64,000 nt of DNA from Claveliimonas ammoniilytica (GTDB taxonomy: Bacteria; Bacillota; Clostridia; Lachnospirales; Lachnospiraceae). The DNA lies in contig NZ_JAOQJV010000001.1 of the NCBI RefSeq assembly GCF_025567415.1, positions 1 through 64,000 of the forward strand, in the 5' to 3' direction. The notes beneath the pieces were generated by a model. It ran no database searches, was not told the DNA's origin, and saw only the letters and a list, made by a program, of their open reading frames with translations. This document shows positions 16,096-25,253 of the stretch, in pieces. How positions within the stretch are numbered: the stretch's first letter is position 1; each line of letters opens with the position of its first letter. The position numbers were made by a program, and so were the translations under genes.

Positions 16096-16937
16096 TGATA
16101 GAGATTAGACAGTTGCAGAAGAATTATCAGGATTTTCACCTGGATTGCTCGTTGCGGGTGGAAGATGGCATGATCACCGGATTAGCAGGGAAAAATGGTG
16201 CAGGGAAGAGTACGACATTTAAAGCAATACTGGGATTAATCCGTGCAGATGGCGGTGAAGTAGAAGTGTTTGGAAAGAAAGCAGCGGATCTCAGAACGGA
16301 GGACCGGGAACAGATGGGCGTTGTCCTTTCGGATTCTGGAATCAGTGAATATCTGGCAGTGGAAGATTTGATACCGGTTATGAAGAATTTGTATACAAAG
16401 TTTGACGAGAAATCATTTCGTGAACGATGTGAGCGTTTTGATCTTCCATATCATAAAAAGATTAAGGAATTTTCGACCGGAATGAAGCGGAAGCTGCAGA
16501 TTAATCTGGCACTTTCCCATGAAGCAAAATTATTGATTCTGGATGAACCGACAGCTGGGTTGGATGTGAGTGCCAGGGAAGAACTTCTGGATATGCTGCG
16601 CGAATATATGGAGCCAGGAGACCGTTCGATTCTGATCAGTTCTCATATTGCAACAGATCTGGAAGGATTCTGTGATGATATTTACCTGATCAATGATGGC
16701 AAGATTGTACTTCATGAAGACACGGATGTATTACTTGGTAAATATGGGGTATTGAAAGTGACGGAAGAACAATATTGGAAAATCGACCGGAAATATATCA
16801 TTGCGGTCAGAAAGGAAGAATACGGATATCGATGCCTCACCAATGAAAAACAGTTTTATCTTGAGAATTATCCGGACATTGTTGTAGAAAAAAGTGGTAT
16901 TGATGAATTGATTCTTATGGAAAAGAAGGAGAAATAG
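16095..16937 (+). CDS. ABC transporter ATP-binding protein
   Basis: A 280-residue ATPase subunit. Walker A is GKNGAGKST (about residue 33), the signature is FSTGMKRKLQINLALS and Walker B is LLILDEPTAGLD; the switch His is in SSHIATDLE. The C-terminal 70 residues lie outside the core, as in YtrB-like and drug or bacteriocin exporters. It pairs with the membrane protein three bases downstream and is controlled by the GntR gene just upstream. The substrate is unknown; YtrA-type operons respond to cell-wall antibiotics in Bacillus. Confidence 0.9.
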   Translation: MIEIRQLQKNYQDFHLDCSLRVEDGMITGLAGKNGAGKSTTFKAILGLIRADGGEVEVFGKKAADLRTEDREQMGVVLSDSGISEYLAVEDLIPVMKNLYTKFDEKSFRERCERFDLPYHKKIKEFSTGMKRKLQINLALSHEAKLLILDEPTAGLDVSAREELLDMLREYMEPGDRSILISSHIATDLEGFCDDIYLINDGKIVLHEDTDVLLGKYGVLKVTEEQYWKIDRKYIIAVRKEEYGYRCLTNEKQFYLENYPDIVVEKSGIDELILMEKKEK

Positions 16938-16939
16938 AT

Positions 16940-17596
16940 ATGAAAGCGATGCTGATTAAAGATTGGAAGTTAATGAAAGGGCAGAAGCAGTTTGTATTTA
17001 TCTTATGTATATTTCTGGCTGTGTTTGGAGCAACCAGTAATAATCTCGGATTTCTGATTTCTTATATGACATTGATGGCTACGATATTTAGTATATCAAC
17101 AATCAGCTATGATGAATATAATAATGGAATGGTATATTTATTAGCACTTCCGATCAGCCGCAGGAAATATGTAGAGGAGAAATACTTATTTTGTTTACTG
17201 ACATCTTTGATAGTGTCAGCGGTGTCCCTGATTGTTACTCTGGGCATTGGAATTGTCCGGTCGACCAATGCAACACCAGAAGATCTGGTGCTCAGTGCGG
17301 CAGTAGCCCTGGGAATGGGTGCTTTGATATGTGGCTTTATGCTTCCAATACAACTCAAATTTGGACCGGAGAAAAGTCGAATCGCTATGGCAGTAATGGG
17401 AGCTGCAATTTTTGCAATCGCATATGTCATGGCGTGGATTGGTAAAAGAATGGGTACAGATATGGAAAATGTTCTTCAGAACTTTAACAATCTGTCAGAA
17501 GGGGTGGTAGCGGTCGGTGCAGTCGTGATATGTCTGGCAGTATTGCTGATATCAATATTTATCTCTGTTCATGTGATGGAAAAACGAGAATTTTAG
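16940..17596 (+). CDS. ABC-2 type transporter permease
   Basis: A 218-residue membrane protein with about six hydrophobic helices, starting MKAMLIKDWKLMKGQKQFVF. The central LALPISRRKYVEEKYLF stretch is typical of ABC-2 permeases of the YtrC/ABC2_membrane_2 kind. It forms the channel for the ATPase encoded immediately upstream. The gene ends the GntR operon, and a strong bidirectional terminator follows. Confidence 0.85.
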   Translation: MKAMLIKDWKLMKGQKQFVFILCIFLAVFGATSNNLGFLISYMTLMATIFSISTISYDEYNNGMVYLLALPISRRKYVEEKYLFCLLTSLIVSAVSLIVTLGIGIVRSTNATPEDLVLSAAVALGMGALICGFMLPIQLKFGPEKSRIAMAVMGAAIFAIAYVMAWIGKRMGTDMENVLQNFNNLSEGVVAVGAVVICLAVLLISIFISVHVMEKREF

Positions 17597-17620
17597 ATAT
17601 GTTTGATCTAACAATGTACA

Positions 17621-17662
17621 ACGAAAGAGGAAGCTGGTCAGGATACAGCTTCCTCTTTTGTT
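17621..17662. terminator. Bidirectional terminator between permease and TetR gene
   Basis: AACGAAAGAGGAAGCTG (17621-17637) pairs with CAGCTTCCTCTTTTGTT (17646-17662) around a short loop. It serves the permease gene on the + strand. On the minus strand it overlaps the last codons of the TetR gene. Confidence 0.8.
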
Positions 17663-18258
17663 GTTATTCTGTGACTTTCAATAATCAATCGCACAGTTCG
17701 ATAAAGGAAAGTCTTATATTCTTCAATTGGCAATGGTTCCTGATACAGAATAGAGTTGTATCCGGCAGAACCGGCAAGCTCAACAATGGTAAAGAGCATA
17801 ACATCTACGTTGTCATAACTGTAATCATCCTCTTCCACCAGTTCTATAAATTCGTCATAAATCTCGCTGTTATCTGACTCTCCGGTGAGGAGGGTATTAC
17901 GCAGAGCACCCATAACCAGATTCTTAGATATGAAGTTCATAAGTGGCAGATCCTTTACCAATGTATTGATAATGTGATCAATGATAAAGATCAGCTGATT
18001 CTCCAGACCATTTACCTGAGCTTCTCGCATGGATCTGCCTGCCTTTTGGAATAAATCGCTGGTCTTATGTGCTACTAATTTGTTCTTGATATCGTATTTG
18101 TCTTTAAAATACAGATAAAATGTACCCTTTGCCACGCCAGCCTGTCTGACGATATCAGAGATAGCAGTTGCATTGGTGCCCTTTGTGGTAAAGAGCTCAT
18201 ATGCCGTGTTCAAAAGGGCTTCTCTTTTTTGTTTTTTGTTCTCATCCACTTTTCCCAT
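17638..18258 (-). CDS. TetR/AcrR family transcriptional regulator
   Basis: A 206-residue regulator. The N-terminal TetR helix-turn-helix is clear: REALLNTAYELFTTKGTNAT, then ISDIVRQAGVAKGTFYLYFK (about residues 12-53). The C-terminal ligand domain is divergent and acidic, with EEDDYSYDNVD. It is divergently arranged to the MMPL transporter, and three TGAC-GTCA dyads lie in the shared spacer. It most likely represses the transporter operon and perhaps itself. The gene ends within a bidirectional terminator. The inducer is unknown. Confidence 0.9.
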   Translation of the reverse strand: MGKVDENKKQKREALLNTAYELFTTKGTNATAISDIVRQAGVAKGTFYLYFKDKYDIKNKLVAHKTSDLFQKAGRSMREAQVNGLENQLIFIIDHIINTLVKDLPLMNFISKNLVMGALRNTLLTGESDNSEIYDEFIELVEEDDYSYDNVDVMLFTIVELAGSAGYNSILYQEPLPIEEYKTFLYRTVRLIIESHRITTKEEAVS

Positions 18259-18326
18259 AACAAATTACCTCTTAACGATAATTATAACCAATCAGATTCG
18301 GATTGCAAGTGGTTTTGAATAAAAAA

Positions 18327-18339
18327 TGACCAAAAGTCA
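18327..18339. promoter_or_regulatory. TetR operator-like dyad 1
   Basis: TGACCAAAAGTCA is a dyad with TGAC and GTCA half-sites five bases apart. It is the first of three such sites in the TetR-MMPL spacer, upstream of the MMPL promoter and nearest to the TetR start. Confidence 0.65.
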
Positions 18340-18358
18340 CATTTTTTCAAAGAAAGTA

Positions 18359-18387
18359 TTGACTGATGGTCATTTTTGAGATATAGT
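18359..18387 (+). promoter_or_regulatory. MMPL operon promoter with overlapping operator
   Basis: TTGACT (18359-18364) and TATAGT (18382-18387) are 17 bases apart. TGACTGATGGTCA (18360-18372), the second dyad, overlaps the -35 element. A bound repressor would block polymerase directly. Confidence 0.75.
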
Positions 18388-18401
18388 GCTACTTGAATAA
18401 A

Positions 18402-18414
18402 TGACTGATGGTCA
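18402..18414. promoter_or_regulatory. TetR operator-like dyad 3
   Basis: TGACTGATGGTCA is identical to the dyad over the promoter at 18360-18372, 42 bases further on (four helical turns). It lies between the transcription start and the MMPL start codon at 18438. Confidence 0.7.
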
Positions 18415-18437
18415 TAAAACGAAAGGAAGTCAGAGAA

Positions 18438-20579
18438 ATGGTTAAAGTTGGGAAGAAAATTGTTAAGTACAGAGTCGTCATTCTGATTCTGTCTGTTCTC
18501 CTGCTTATCCCATCTGCAATGGGATATTTTGGAACAAGAATTAATTACGATGTACTTACCTATCTGCCTGAGAATATTGAGACGATGAAAGGGCAGGACA
18601 TTATGGTTAATGACTTTGGAACAGGTGCCTTTTCCATGTTGATCGTGGATGGCATGGAAGATAAGGATGTTGCAAAGTTAAAAGAGAAGGTTGAGGATGT
18701 CGACCATGTAACAAAAGTATTGTGGTACGATTCCGTATCGGATATATCAATCCCAGAGAGCATGCTGCCAGATAAGTTCTATAAGGCATTTAATTCCGAG
18801 ACAGGTACGATGATGGCAGTGTTCTTTGATGAATCCACATCAGCGGACAGTACGATGGATGCCATTACACAGATCCGCAAGATTGCGGGTAAGCAGTGCT
18901 TTATCAGTGGTATGTCAGCAATCGTTACAGATACCAGAGACTTAGCTGAGAAAGAGACACCGCTGTATGTATTGATTGCGGTTGTTCTGTCAATTATTGT
19001 CCTCAGTATTACAATGGATTCTTTTGTAATCCCGGTGTTATTCCTTTTGAGTATCGGAATGGCGATTGTGTATAACCTGGGAAGTAACTATTTCTTTGGA
19101 GAAATATCATATATTACAAAGGCACTTGCAGCGGTTTTGCAGTTGGGTGTTACGATGGATTATTCCATCTTCCTGATGCACAGTTATCAGGAACAGCAGG
19201 TGAGATATAATGGCGATAAAGAGCGTGCAATGGCACATGCTATTTCACAGACATTTTCATCTGTAATCGGTAGTTCCGTTACCACTATTGCAGGATTTTT
19301 CGCATTATGCTTTATGAGCTTTACTTTGGGAAAAGATATTGGTATTGTAATGGCAAAAGGCGTTGTACTTGGAGTGCTTGCATGTGTAACGATTCTTCCA
19401 TCTATGATCCTGTGCTGTGACAAACTGATCGAGAAGACCAGCCATAAGCCGCTGATCCCGAACATTAACCGGCTGTCAGATAAGGTGACAAAGCACTATA
19501 AAGTATATGTATTATTATTCCTCATATTGTTATTCCCTGCTATTTATGGCAATAACCACACGGGCGTATACTACAATCTGGATGAGACACTGCCTAAGAA
19601 TCTGCCGAGTATCGTTGCTAATGAGAAATTGAAAGACGACTACGATATGAACTCTACCCATATCCTTCTGGTAGACAGTTCTGTAGATTCAACAAGTGTT
19701 AATAAGATGCTGAAAGAGATTGATAAAGTTGACGGTGTAAAGTGGAGTCTCGGACTTGACAACATCGTTGGACCTGGTATCCCATCAGATATGATTCCAA
19801 GCAAACTGACCAGTATGCTGAAGACGGATAAATATCAGATGATCATGATCAACTCTGTATATAAGACAGCATCAGATGAAGTTAATAACCAGGTAGATGA
19901 GATCAATAAGATCGTAAAGAAATACGATAAGGGAGCACTGTTGGTAGGTGAGGCACCTTTGACGAAGGATCTGATCGATATTACAGATACAGACTTTAAG
20001 ATGGTAAGTGCAGTATCTATTGGTGTGATTTTTGTGATTATCCTGTTGCTGTTTAAGTCCATCAGCCTTCCGATCATTCTGGTGGGTGTTATCGAATTCG
20101 CAATATTTGTAAATATGGGTATTCCTTATTACACAGGCACACAGCTTCCATTTGTAGCTTCTATTGTAATCGGTACCATTCAGCTGGGAGCAACCGTTGA
20201 TTACGCGATTCTGATGACGACCAGATATCGCCGAGAGCGAAGCCGCGGCGCAAGCAAACATGATGCGATCACTACAGCACATAAGGTATCAGCACAGTCT
20301 ATTATCGTCAGTGCGTTGAGTTTCTTCGCAGCAACATTTGGTGTAGGTATGTACTCTAACATTGATATGATCAGTTCATTGTGTGTATTGATGGCACGAG
20401 GCGCAATCATCAGTATGATCGTAGTAGTATTCATCTTGCCATCTATGTTCATGGTATTTGATAAAGTCATCGTAAAGACCAGTAAGGGATTTCTTCCACA
20501 GTCTGGCGATGATAATAAGAAGAATCAGAATAATAATGATAACAGTAATGATGCTCTTACAGATGGAGCACAGGCATAA
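18438..20579 (+). CDS. MMPL/RND family transporter
   Basis: A 713-residue membrane transporter with the twofold RND layout: one N-terminal helix, an extracellular domain, a helix bundle, then a repeat of the same. The conserved GxxxDY-type residues of the proton path appear as LGVTMDYSIFLMHSYQEQ and LGATVDYAILMTTRYRRE. MMPL proteins move lipids, siderophores or drugs across the membrane using the proton gradient. The ATG at 18438 follows AAAGGAAG; an upstream TTG or GTG start would fall within the third operator. A secreted heptad-repeat protein follows 15 bp downstream and probably works with it. Confidence 0.9.
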   Translation: MVKVGKKIVKYRVVILILSVLLLIPSAMGYFGTRINYDVLTYLPENIETMKGQDIMVNDFGTGAFSMLIVDGMEDKDVAKLKEKVEDVDHVTKVLWYDSVSDISIPESMLPDKFYKAFNSETGTMMAVFFDESTSADSTMDAITQIRKIAGKQCFISGMSAIVTDTRDLAEKETPLYVLIAVVLSIIVLSITMDSFVIPVLFLLSIGMAIVYNLGSNYFFGEISYITKALAAVLQLGVTMDYSIFLMHSYQEQQVRYNGDKERAMAHAISQTFSSVIGSSVTTIAGFFALCFMSFTLGKDIGIVMAKGVVLGVLACVTILPSMILCCDKLIEKTSHKPLIPNINRLSDKVTKHYKVYVLLFLILLFPAIYGNNHTGVYYNLDETLPKNLPSIVANEKLKDDYDMNSTHILLVDSSVDSTSVNKMLKEIDKVDGVKWSLGLDNIVGPGIPSDMIPSKLTSMLKTDKYQMIMINSVYKTASDEVNNQVDEINKIVKKYDKGALLVGEAPLTKDLIDITDTDFKMVSAVSIGVIFVIILLLFKSISLPIILVGVIEFAIFVNMGIPYYTGTQLPFVASIVIGTIQLGATVDYAILMTTRYRRERSRGASKHDAITTAHKVSAQSIIVSALSFFAATFGVGMYSNIDMISSLCVLMARGAIISMIVVVFILPSMFMVFDKVIVKTSKGFLPQSGDDNKKNQNNNDNSNDALTDGAQA

Positions 20580-20594
20580 CAGGAGGTTACGGAT

Positions 20595-22907
20595 ATGAAC
20601 AAGAAGAAAAATATGAGAAGAATGGCTGGAGCCATGGCAGTTGTAGTAGCTGCCGGTGCAGCTGGAACTTGTGGATATCAGAGAAGTGCGATTACTGCAA
20701 AGGCAGCTGAGGTAGATACTGAAAAGCTGGAAGAGGTAGCAGAAAACGCACTGTCCACCAAGAGTGATGATGCAGAAGAAACAGGAACAACAAAGGAAGA
20801 ATCTGTATATGTAAAAGCCGATCCATCCGGTAAAGTAAAGAAGACAACCGTAACCGAATGGCTGAAGAATACAGGAAATGGTGAATTGTCAGATACTTCT
20901 GATCTGAGTGATATCAAGAATATCAAAGGTGATGAGGAATACAAAGAGTCTGGCGACGAACTGAGCTGGGAAGCAGTCGGCGATGACATTTACTATCAGG
21001 GAACTACAGACAAGGAACTCCCGGTAGGTGTAAAGATCAGCTACAAGCTGGATGGAAAAGACATCAGCGCCGAGGATCTGCAGGGCAAAGATGGTAAGGT
21101 AGAGATCCATATCAAGTACTCTAACACATCCAAGTCTACACAGGATGTAAATGGAGCAAGTGAGGAAGTATTTACACCATTTACCATGATCACAGCAATG
21201 TTGCTGCCAGCAGATCAGTACGAGAATGTACAGATCGACAATGGTAAAGTCATCTCTGATGCAGAACGTCAGATTGTAGTAGGATTGGGATTCCCGGGAC
21301 TGAATGATAACCTGAAACTGGAAGACAGTGATCTGGAGCTTCCGGAAGAAGTAACGATTACAGCAGATGTTAAGAATGCAACGGTAGAGCCATCTATCAC
21401 AGTCGCTACTACAGACTTCTTACAGGATCTGGATACAGATAATATTGATGATTTCAGCGACCTGAGCAATTCTATCGATGAGCTGAATGATGCAACGAAT
21501 CAGCTGGTAGATGGATCGAAAGAAGCTGCAGATGGTGCAAGCCAGCTGGCAGACGGAGCCGGAACACTGAAGAGCGGTACAGCAGCACTTGCAACAGGTG
21601 CTAATACATTGGTAGCAAAAGTCCCAACACTGGTACAGGGCGTGACAGCATTGGATAATGGTGCAAGCGATATCCAGGGAGGTCTGAAGACATTACAGGC
21701 ATCTGTAGATCATAAGAAAGATGTAACCAATCCGAAAGATCAGTCTGGACTGGTAGAAGGTGCAGCAGATTTGAGCACAGGTGTGAATGATTATACGAAT
21801 AATGTAGCAGCGCTGAAAGCTGGAATGGAAGCAACTAGCGAGAAACAGCCGAAGTCATTGATGCAGGGTGGAAGTGAACTGGCAGCAGGCGCTTCAGGAC
21901 TGGCTTCCGGTGTTCAGACATTAAGCAAAACATTGGAGACATTGGTTGATTATGCAGATAAGGCTAATACGAATGCTCAGGCAGCGGCAACAGATTCGAA
22001 GACACTTGCACAAACTGTAGCAGGACTTACTGCAACAGCAAATGTGGCAGATGTTAATCTTACCAAGACAGCAACGTTCGATGAAAGTGCATTGAGAACA
22101 GCATTGAGCGCTGCAGGAGTTCCAGATGAGAATCTTGACGCAGCAGTGAACGCTGTAAAGAATGCAGGAGCAACAGTTACTGTTACAAAAGATGATCTGA
22201 ATGGAAAGGTTTCAGCATCTGTGAATGGACTTTCAGATGTAACTGAATTAGCAGGAACAGTTGCGACAGAAGCCGGAACAGCTGCAGGATATGCATCAGG
22301 AGCAGATCAGTATGCACAGGGTGTTCAGAAATCTGTAAATGTGGGAGATGGAACAGCGGAGAACCCAGGACTTATAAATGTTTCAAAAGCAGTGGCAGAT
22401 GGAGCAGCAACAGTTAATGGAGGACTTCAGAGTGTAAATACGAATCTGGGATTATTAACATCTAATAATACAAAGCTTCAGACCGGAGCAGCAGCATTAT
22501 CTGTAGGATCACAGAAAGTATCCGCGGGTGTTGCTGAGTTAGCAGCTGGTTCTGATGAGCTGAAAGCCGGAACAAGTACTCTTGCAGCCGGAGCAAGCGT
22601 TCTTGCAAGCGGAGCTACACAGCTTGGTTCAGGAGCAACAGCACTGGATGAGGGAGCAGGCACATTGAAGACTGGTGCAGACGCACTTGCAGCTGGTAAT
22701 GAGACATTGGCAGAAGGTATGGCTGAGTACAAGGCAGAGGCGATTGATAAGCTGACATCACTTTTTGATGGAGATATTGCAAATGTGACAACCAGACTGA
22801 AAGCTATTACAGATGCAGGTAAGGATTACAAGTCATTCGCAGGAATTAAGTCTGATATGAGTGGACGCACAAAGTTCATCATCGAGACAGAGGGTATTGA
22901 CGACTAA
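20595..22907 (+). CDS. Secreted heptad-repeat (xxxLxxG) protein
   Basis: A 770-residue exported protein. It begins with a signal peptide (MNKKKNMRRMAGAMAVVVAA, cleavage near AKAAE), followed by an acidic Ser/Glu-rich stretch and a beta-rich domain to about residue 270. From about 290 to 740 there are many LxxG heptads such as ADGASQLADGAGTLKSG, the pattern also found in YhgE/Pip proteins. These should form a long helical rod outside the membrane. No C-terminal anchor or LPxTG motif is visible, although TM-bearing relatives exist. Its position behind the MMPL gene under the same operators suggests a periplasm-equivalent adaptor for that transporter (inference). Confidence 0.78.
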   Translation: MNKKKNMRRMAGAMAVVVAAGAAGTCGYQRSAITAKAAEVDTEKLEEVAENALSTKSDDAEETGTTKEESVYVKADPSGKVKKTTVTEWLKNTGNGELSDTSDLSDIKNIKGDEEYKESGDELSWEAVGDDIYYQGTTDKELPVGVKISYKLDGKDISAEDLQGKDGKVEIHIKYSNTSKSTQDVNGASEEVFTPFTMITAMLLPADQYENVQIDNGKVISDAERQIVVGLGFPGLNDNLKLEDSDLELPEEVTITADVKNATVEPSITVATTDFLQDLDTDNIDDFSDLSNSIDELNDATNQLVDGSKEAADGASQLADGAGTLKSGTAALATGANTLVAKVPTLVQGVTALDNGASDIQGGLKTLQASVDHKKDVTNPKDQSGLVEGAADLSTGVNDYTNNVAALKAGMEATSEKQPKSLMQGGSELAAGASGLASGVQTLSKTLETLVDYADKANTNAQAAATDSKTLAQTVAGLTATANVADVNLTKTATFDESALRTALSAAGVPDENLDAAVNAVKNAGATVTVTKDDLNGKVSASVNGLSDVTELAGTVATEAGTAAGYASGADQYAQGVQKSVNVGDGTAENPGLINVSKAVADGAATVNGGLQSVNTNLGLLTSNNTKLQTGAAALSVGSQKVSAGVAELAAGSDELKAGTSTLAAGASVLASGATQLGSGATALDEGAGTLKTGADALAAGNETLAEGMAEYKAEAIDKLTSLFDGDIANVTTRLKAITDAGKDYKSFAGIKSDMSGRTKFIIETEGIDD

Positions 22908-22936
22908 TATCATCGAAAATATATGGCACATGGAGA

Positions 22937-22972
22937 TGTCGGGAAATCAGCAATGGTTTCCCGATGTTTTTG
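22937..22972 (+). terminator. Terminator after the heptad-repeat gene
   Basis: TCGGGAAA (22939-22946) and TTTCCCGA (22957-22964) form a GC-rich stem followed by TGTTTTTGTT. It closes the MMPL operon. Confidence 0.8.
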
Positions 22973-23013
22973 TTATAGTTGGGGCTTTTGTTCCCAACAT
23001 CATATTTCTTAAC
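22973..23013 (+). repeat. Tail fragment of the ATGATGCC hairpin repeat
   Basis: TTATAGTTGGGGCTTTTGTTC and CCAACATCATATTT match the terminal hairpin of the full repeat at 48078-48112. The remainder of the repeat is absent. The fragment lies directly behind a terminator, as does the head fragment at 8494. Confidence 0.6.
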
Positions 23014-23094
23014 TAATAGAGTTGATATATGAATTTATTCTGTGTTAAGATAAAAAACACGTGGAATAATCAATATTAGGAGGAAATTATAATT

Positions 23095-23424
23095 ATGGTT
23101 GGATATAAGAATATTGATAAAAAAGCGAAATTAGAATTAAGAGATCAGCTGACTTATCAGCAGGGACAGGTAGTCAGCAAGACTCTGGTACAAAATGATG
23201 CAGTCAGCGTGACATTATTTGCATTTGAGAAGGATGAAGAGATCAGCACACATGAGTCTGGTGGAGATGCGATGGTAACTGTTCTGGAGGGAACGGGAAG
23301 ATTCACGATTGAAGGAGATGTATTTATCCTTCATGAGGGTGAGACAATCATCATGCCTGCAAAGAAACCACATGCAGTATACGGAGAAGAGCGCTTTAAG
23401 ATGCTTCTTACAGTTGTATTCTAG
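23095..23424 (+). CDS. Cupin domain-containing protein
   Basis: A 109-residue single-domain cupin. The two metal-binding motifs are partly visible: EISTHESGGDAMVTVLEG, where the usual first His is followed by Glu/Asp residues, and IIMPAKKPHAVYG. It is a small beta barrel that may bind a metal and a small ligand; the substrate is unknown. RBS AGGAGG is 10 bases upstream. It is a stand-alone gene with a methyltransferase gene starting 60 bp later. Confidence 0.82.
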   Translation: MVGYKNIDKKAKLELRDQLTYQQGQVVSKTLVQNDAVSVTLFAFEKDEEISTHESGGDAMVTVLEGTGRFTIEGDVFILHEGETIIMPAKKPHAVYGEERFKMLLTVVF

Positions 23425-23483
23425 CAGATTGATTACGAATGACAGAACAGATAGTATAGATATTATACGAGTGAGGAATTAAT

Positions 23484-24251
23484 ATGGAAGCATATACAAG
23501 CTTTGCGGAAGTTTATGATACTTTCATGGATAATGTACCTTATGAAGAGTGGGCAGAATACCTGGCAGAACTGCTTCGGGAATATGATATTGAAGATGGA
23601 CTGGTATTGGATCTTGGATGTGGAACCGGAAGTCTTACTGAGATCCTGGCTACAAAAGGGTATGACATGATTGGCGCGGATGGATCAGCAGAGATGTTGG
23701 AAATTGCCATGGAGAAGAAAGCACAGAGCGGTCATGATATCTTGTATTTGTTGCAGGATATGCGAGAATTCGAACTTTATGGTACGGTACGCGCTGTGGT
23801 AAGTGTCTGTGATTGTGTGAATTATATTACAGATGAGAAAGAACTGGAACAGGTATTCCGTCTGGTGAATAATTATCTGGATCCGGAAGGTATATTTATT
23901 TTTGATTTTAATACAGAGTACAAATACAAAGAGATCCTGGGTGAACAAACCATTGCGGAAGATCGTGAAGATTGTAGTTTTATCTGGGATAATTATTATT
24001 ATGAAGATGAAAGCATGAATGAGTACGAACTGACACTCTTTATTAAGGAACAGGACAGCAATCTGTACCGCAAATACCAGGAAATGCATTATCAAAAAGC
24101 ATATACATTGGATGCAATGCGGGAGCTTGTAGAGTGGTCAGGTCTGGAATTTGTGACTGCTTATGATGCCTATACGAGAAAGGCGCCGACAGAGACCAGT
24201 GAACGTATCTGTGTGGTAGCAAGAGAACATGGTAAGGGTGTTCCGAATTAG
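23484..24251 (+). CDS. Class I SAM-dependent methyltransferase
   Basis: A 255-residue methyltransferase. The SAM-binding motif I is VLDLGCGTGSLTEILATKGY, followed by GADGSAEMLEIA (motif II) and LLQDMREFEL (motif III). The N-terminal TSFAEVYDTFMDNVPYEEWA and the C-terminal acidic part resemble the YqeM/Methyltransf_25 group. The substrate is unknown. A weak ribosome site (GTGAGG) precedes the start. The gene lies 60 bp before hslO. Confidence 0.87.
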   Translation: MEAYTSFAEVYDTFMDNVPYEEWAEYLAELLREYDIEDGLVLDLGCGTGSLTEILATKGYDMIGADGSAEMLEIAMEKKAQSGHDILYLLQDMREFELYGTVRAVVSVCDCVNYITDEKELEQVFRLVNNYLDPEGIFIFDFNTEYKYKEILGEQTIAEDREDCSFIWDNYYYEDESMNEYELTLFIKEQDSNLYRKYQEMHYQKAYTLDAMRELVEWSGLEFVTAYDAYTRKAPTETSERICVVAREHGKGVPN

Positions 24252-24312
24252 ATGTGCAGGTATAATTTAAAGATAGATTAGATCAAGGACAGAAGAGAAA
24301 GGAGTTTTTTAT

Positions 24313-25197
24313 ATGACAGATTATATTGTCAGAGCGACAGCGGCAGATGGACAGATCCGTGCATTTGCAGCTTATACAAAAGATGTAGTAGAGGAAGCGA
24401 GAAGGCGTCATAATACCAGTCCTACTGCGACGGTAGCATTGGGACAGTTGCTGACAGCTGGTACGATGATGGGAGCTATGATGAAGAATGATACCGATAT
24501 TCTTACATTGCAGATTCGCTGCGACGGACCATTAGGAGGTCTTACCGTAACAGCTGATAATCAGGGTAATGTCAAAGGATATGCAGTTCATCCGGATGTG
24601 GATGTACCGGTAAAAAATGGACAGATCAATGTGGCTGATGCATTGGATCTTGGTGTGCTGAATGTTATCAAAGATATGGGACTGAAAGAGCCATACGTAG
24701 GACAGACTATTCTGGAGACCAGTGAGATCGCAAAGGATCTGACATATTATTACATGAATTCAGAGCAGGTTCCATCTTCCGTAGGACTTGGCGTGTTGAT
24801 GAACAAAGATAACACAGTAAAATGTGCAGGTGGATTTATCATTCAGCTGATGCCATTTGCAGAAGATGCAACGATTGATAAGCTGGAAGAGAACCTGAAG
24901 AATGTAACATCTGTTACAGAGCTGCTGGATCATGGATGTACACCGGAAGGACTGTTGGAAGCACTTCTTGGCAATCTTGGAATTGAAGTTCTGGATACAC
25001 TTCCGACACAGTTCCACTGCAACTGTTCAAAAGAGCGTGTGGAAAAGGCGGTTGCCAGTGTTGGACGTGAGGATCTCCAGGCAATGATCGATGATGGTGA
25101 AGATATTGAAGTGAAGTGCGATTTCTGTAACAGCACTTACAAATATACAGTGGATGAGCTGAAAGAGATTCTGAAAGAGAGCAACGAAGAAGAGTAA
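24313..25197 (+). CDS. hslO: Hsp33 redox-regulated chaperone
   Basis: A 294-residue Hsp33, a holdase switched on by oxidation. The N-terminal domain starts MTDYIVRATAADGQIRAFAA and contains TLQIRCDGPLGGLTV. The zinc-binding redox switch is complete: Cys236 and Cys238 (CNC) with Cys269 and Cys272 (CDFC), the CxC-x(27-32)-CxxC pattern of the family. It should bind unfolding proteins in the cytosol under oxidative stress. AAAGGAG precedes the ATG. The NAD synthetase gene follows after 56 bp. Confidence 0.95.
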   Translation: MTDYIVRATAADGQIRAFAAYTKDVVEEARRRHNTSPTATVALGQLLTAGTMMGAMMKNDTDILTLQIRCDGPLGGLTVTADNQGNVKGYAVHPDVDVPVKNGQINVADALDLGVLNVIKDMGLKEPYVGQTILETSEIAKDLTYYYMNSEQVPSSVGLGVLMNKDNTVKCAGGFIIQLMPFAEDATIDKLEENLKNVTSVTELLDHGCTPEGLLEALLGNLGIEVLDTLPTQFHCNCSKERVEKAVASVGREDLQAMIDDGEDIEVKCDFCNSTYKYTVDELKEILKESNEEE

Positions 25198-25253
25198 ATT
25201 GAATAAGACTTGCATGAGAGATTGCTGCAAAAGCAATAGACAAGGAGAAAGGC

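Noticed and set aside
18408..18437. Ten extra codons at the N terminus of the MMPL protein
   Set aside because: They overlap the third operator and lack a ribosome site; AAAGGAAG supports the ATG at 18438.
20678..20989. Ser/Val-rich minus-strand frame opposite the heptad-repeat gene
   Set aside because: It mirrors the acidic repetitive codons of the sense gene, which produce long antisense frames by composition; the same holds for 22478-22732 and 45301-45531.
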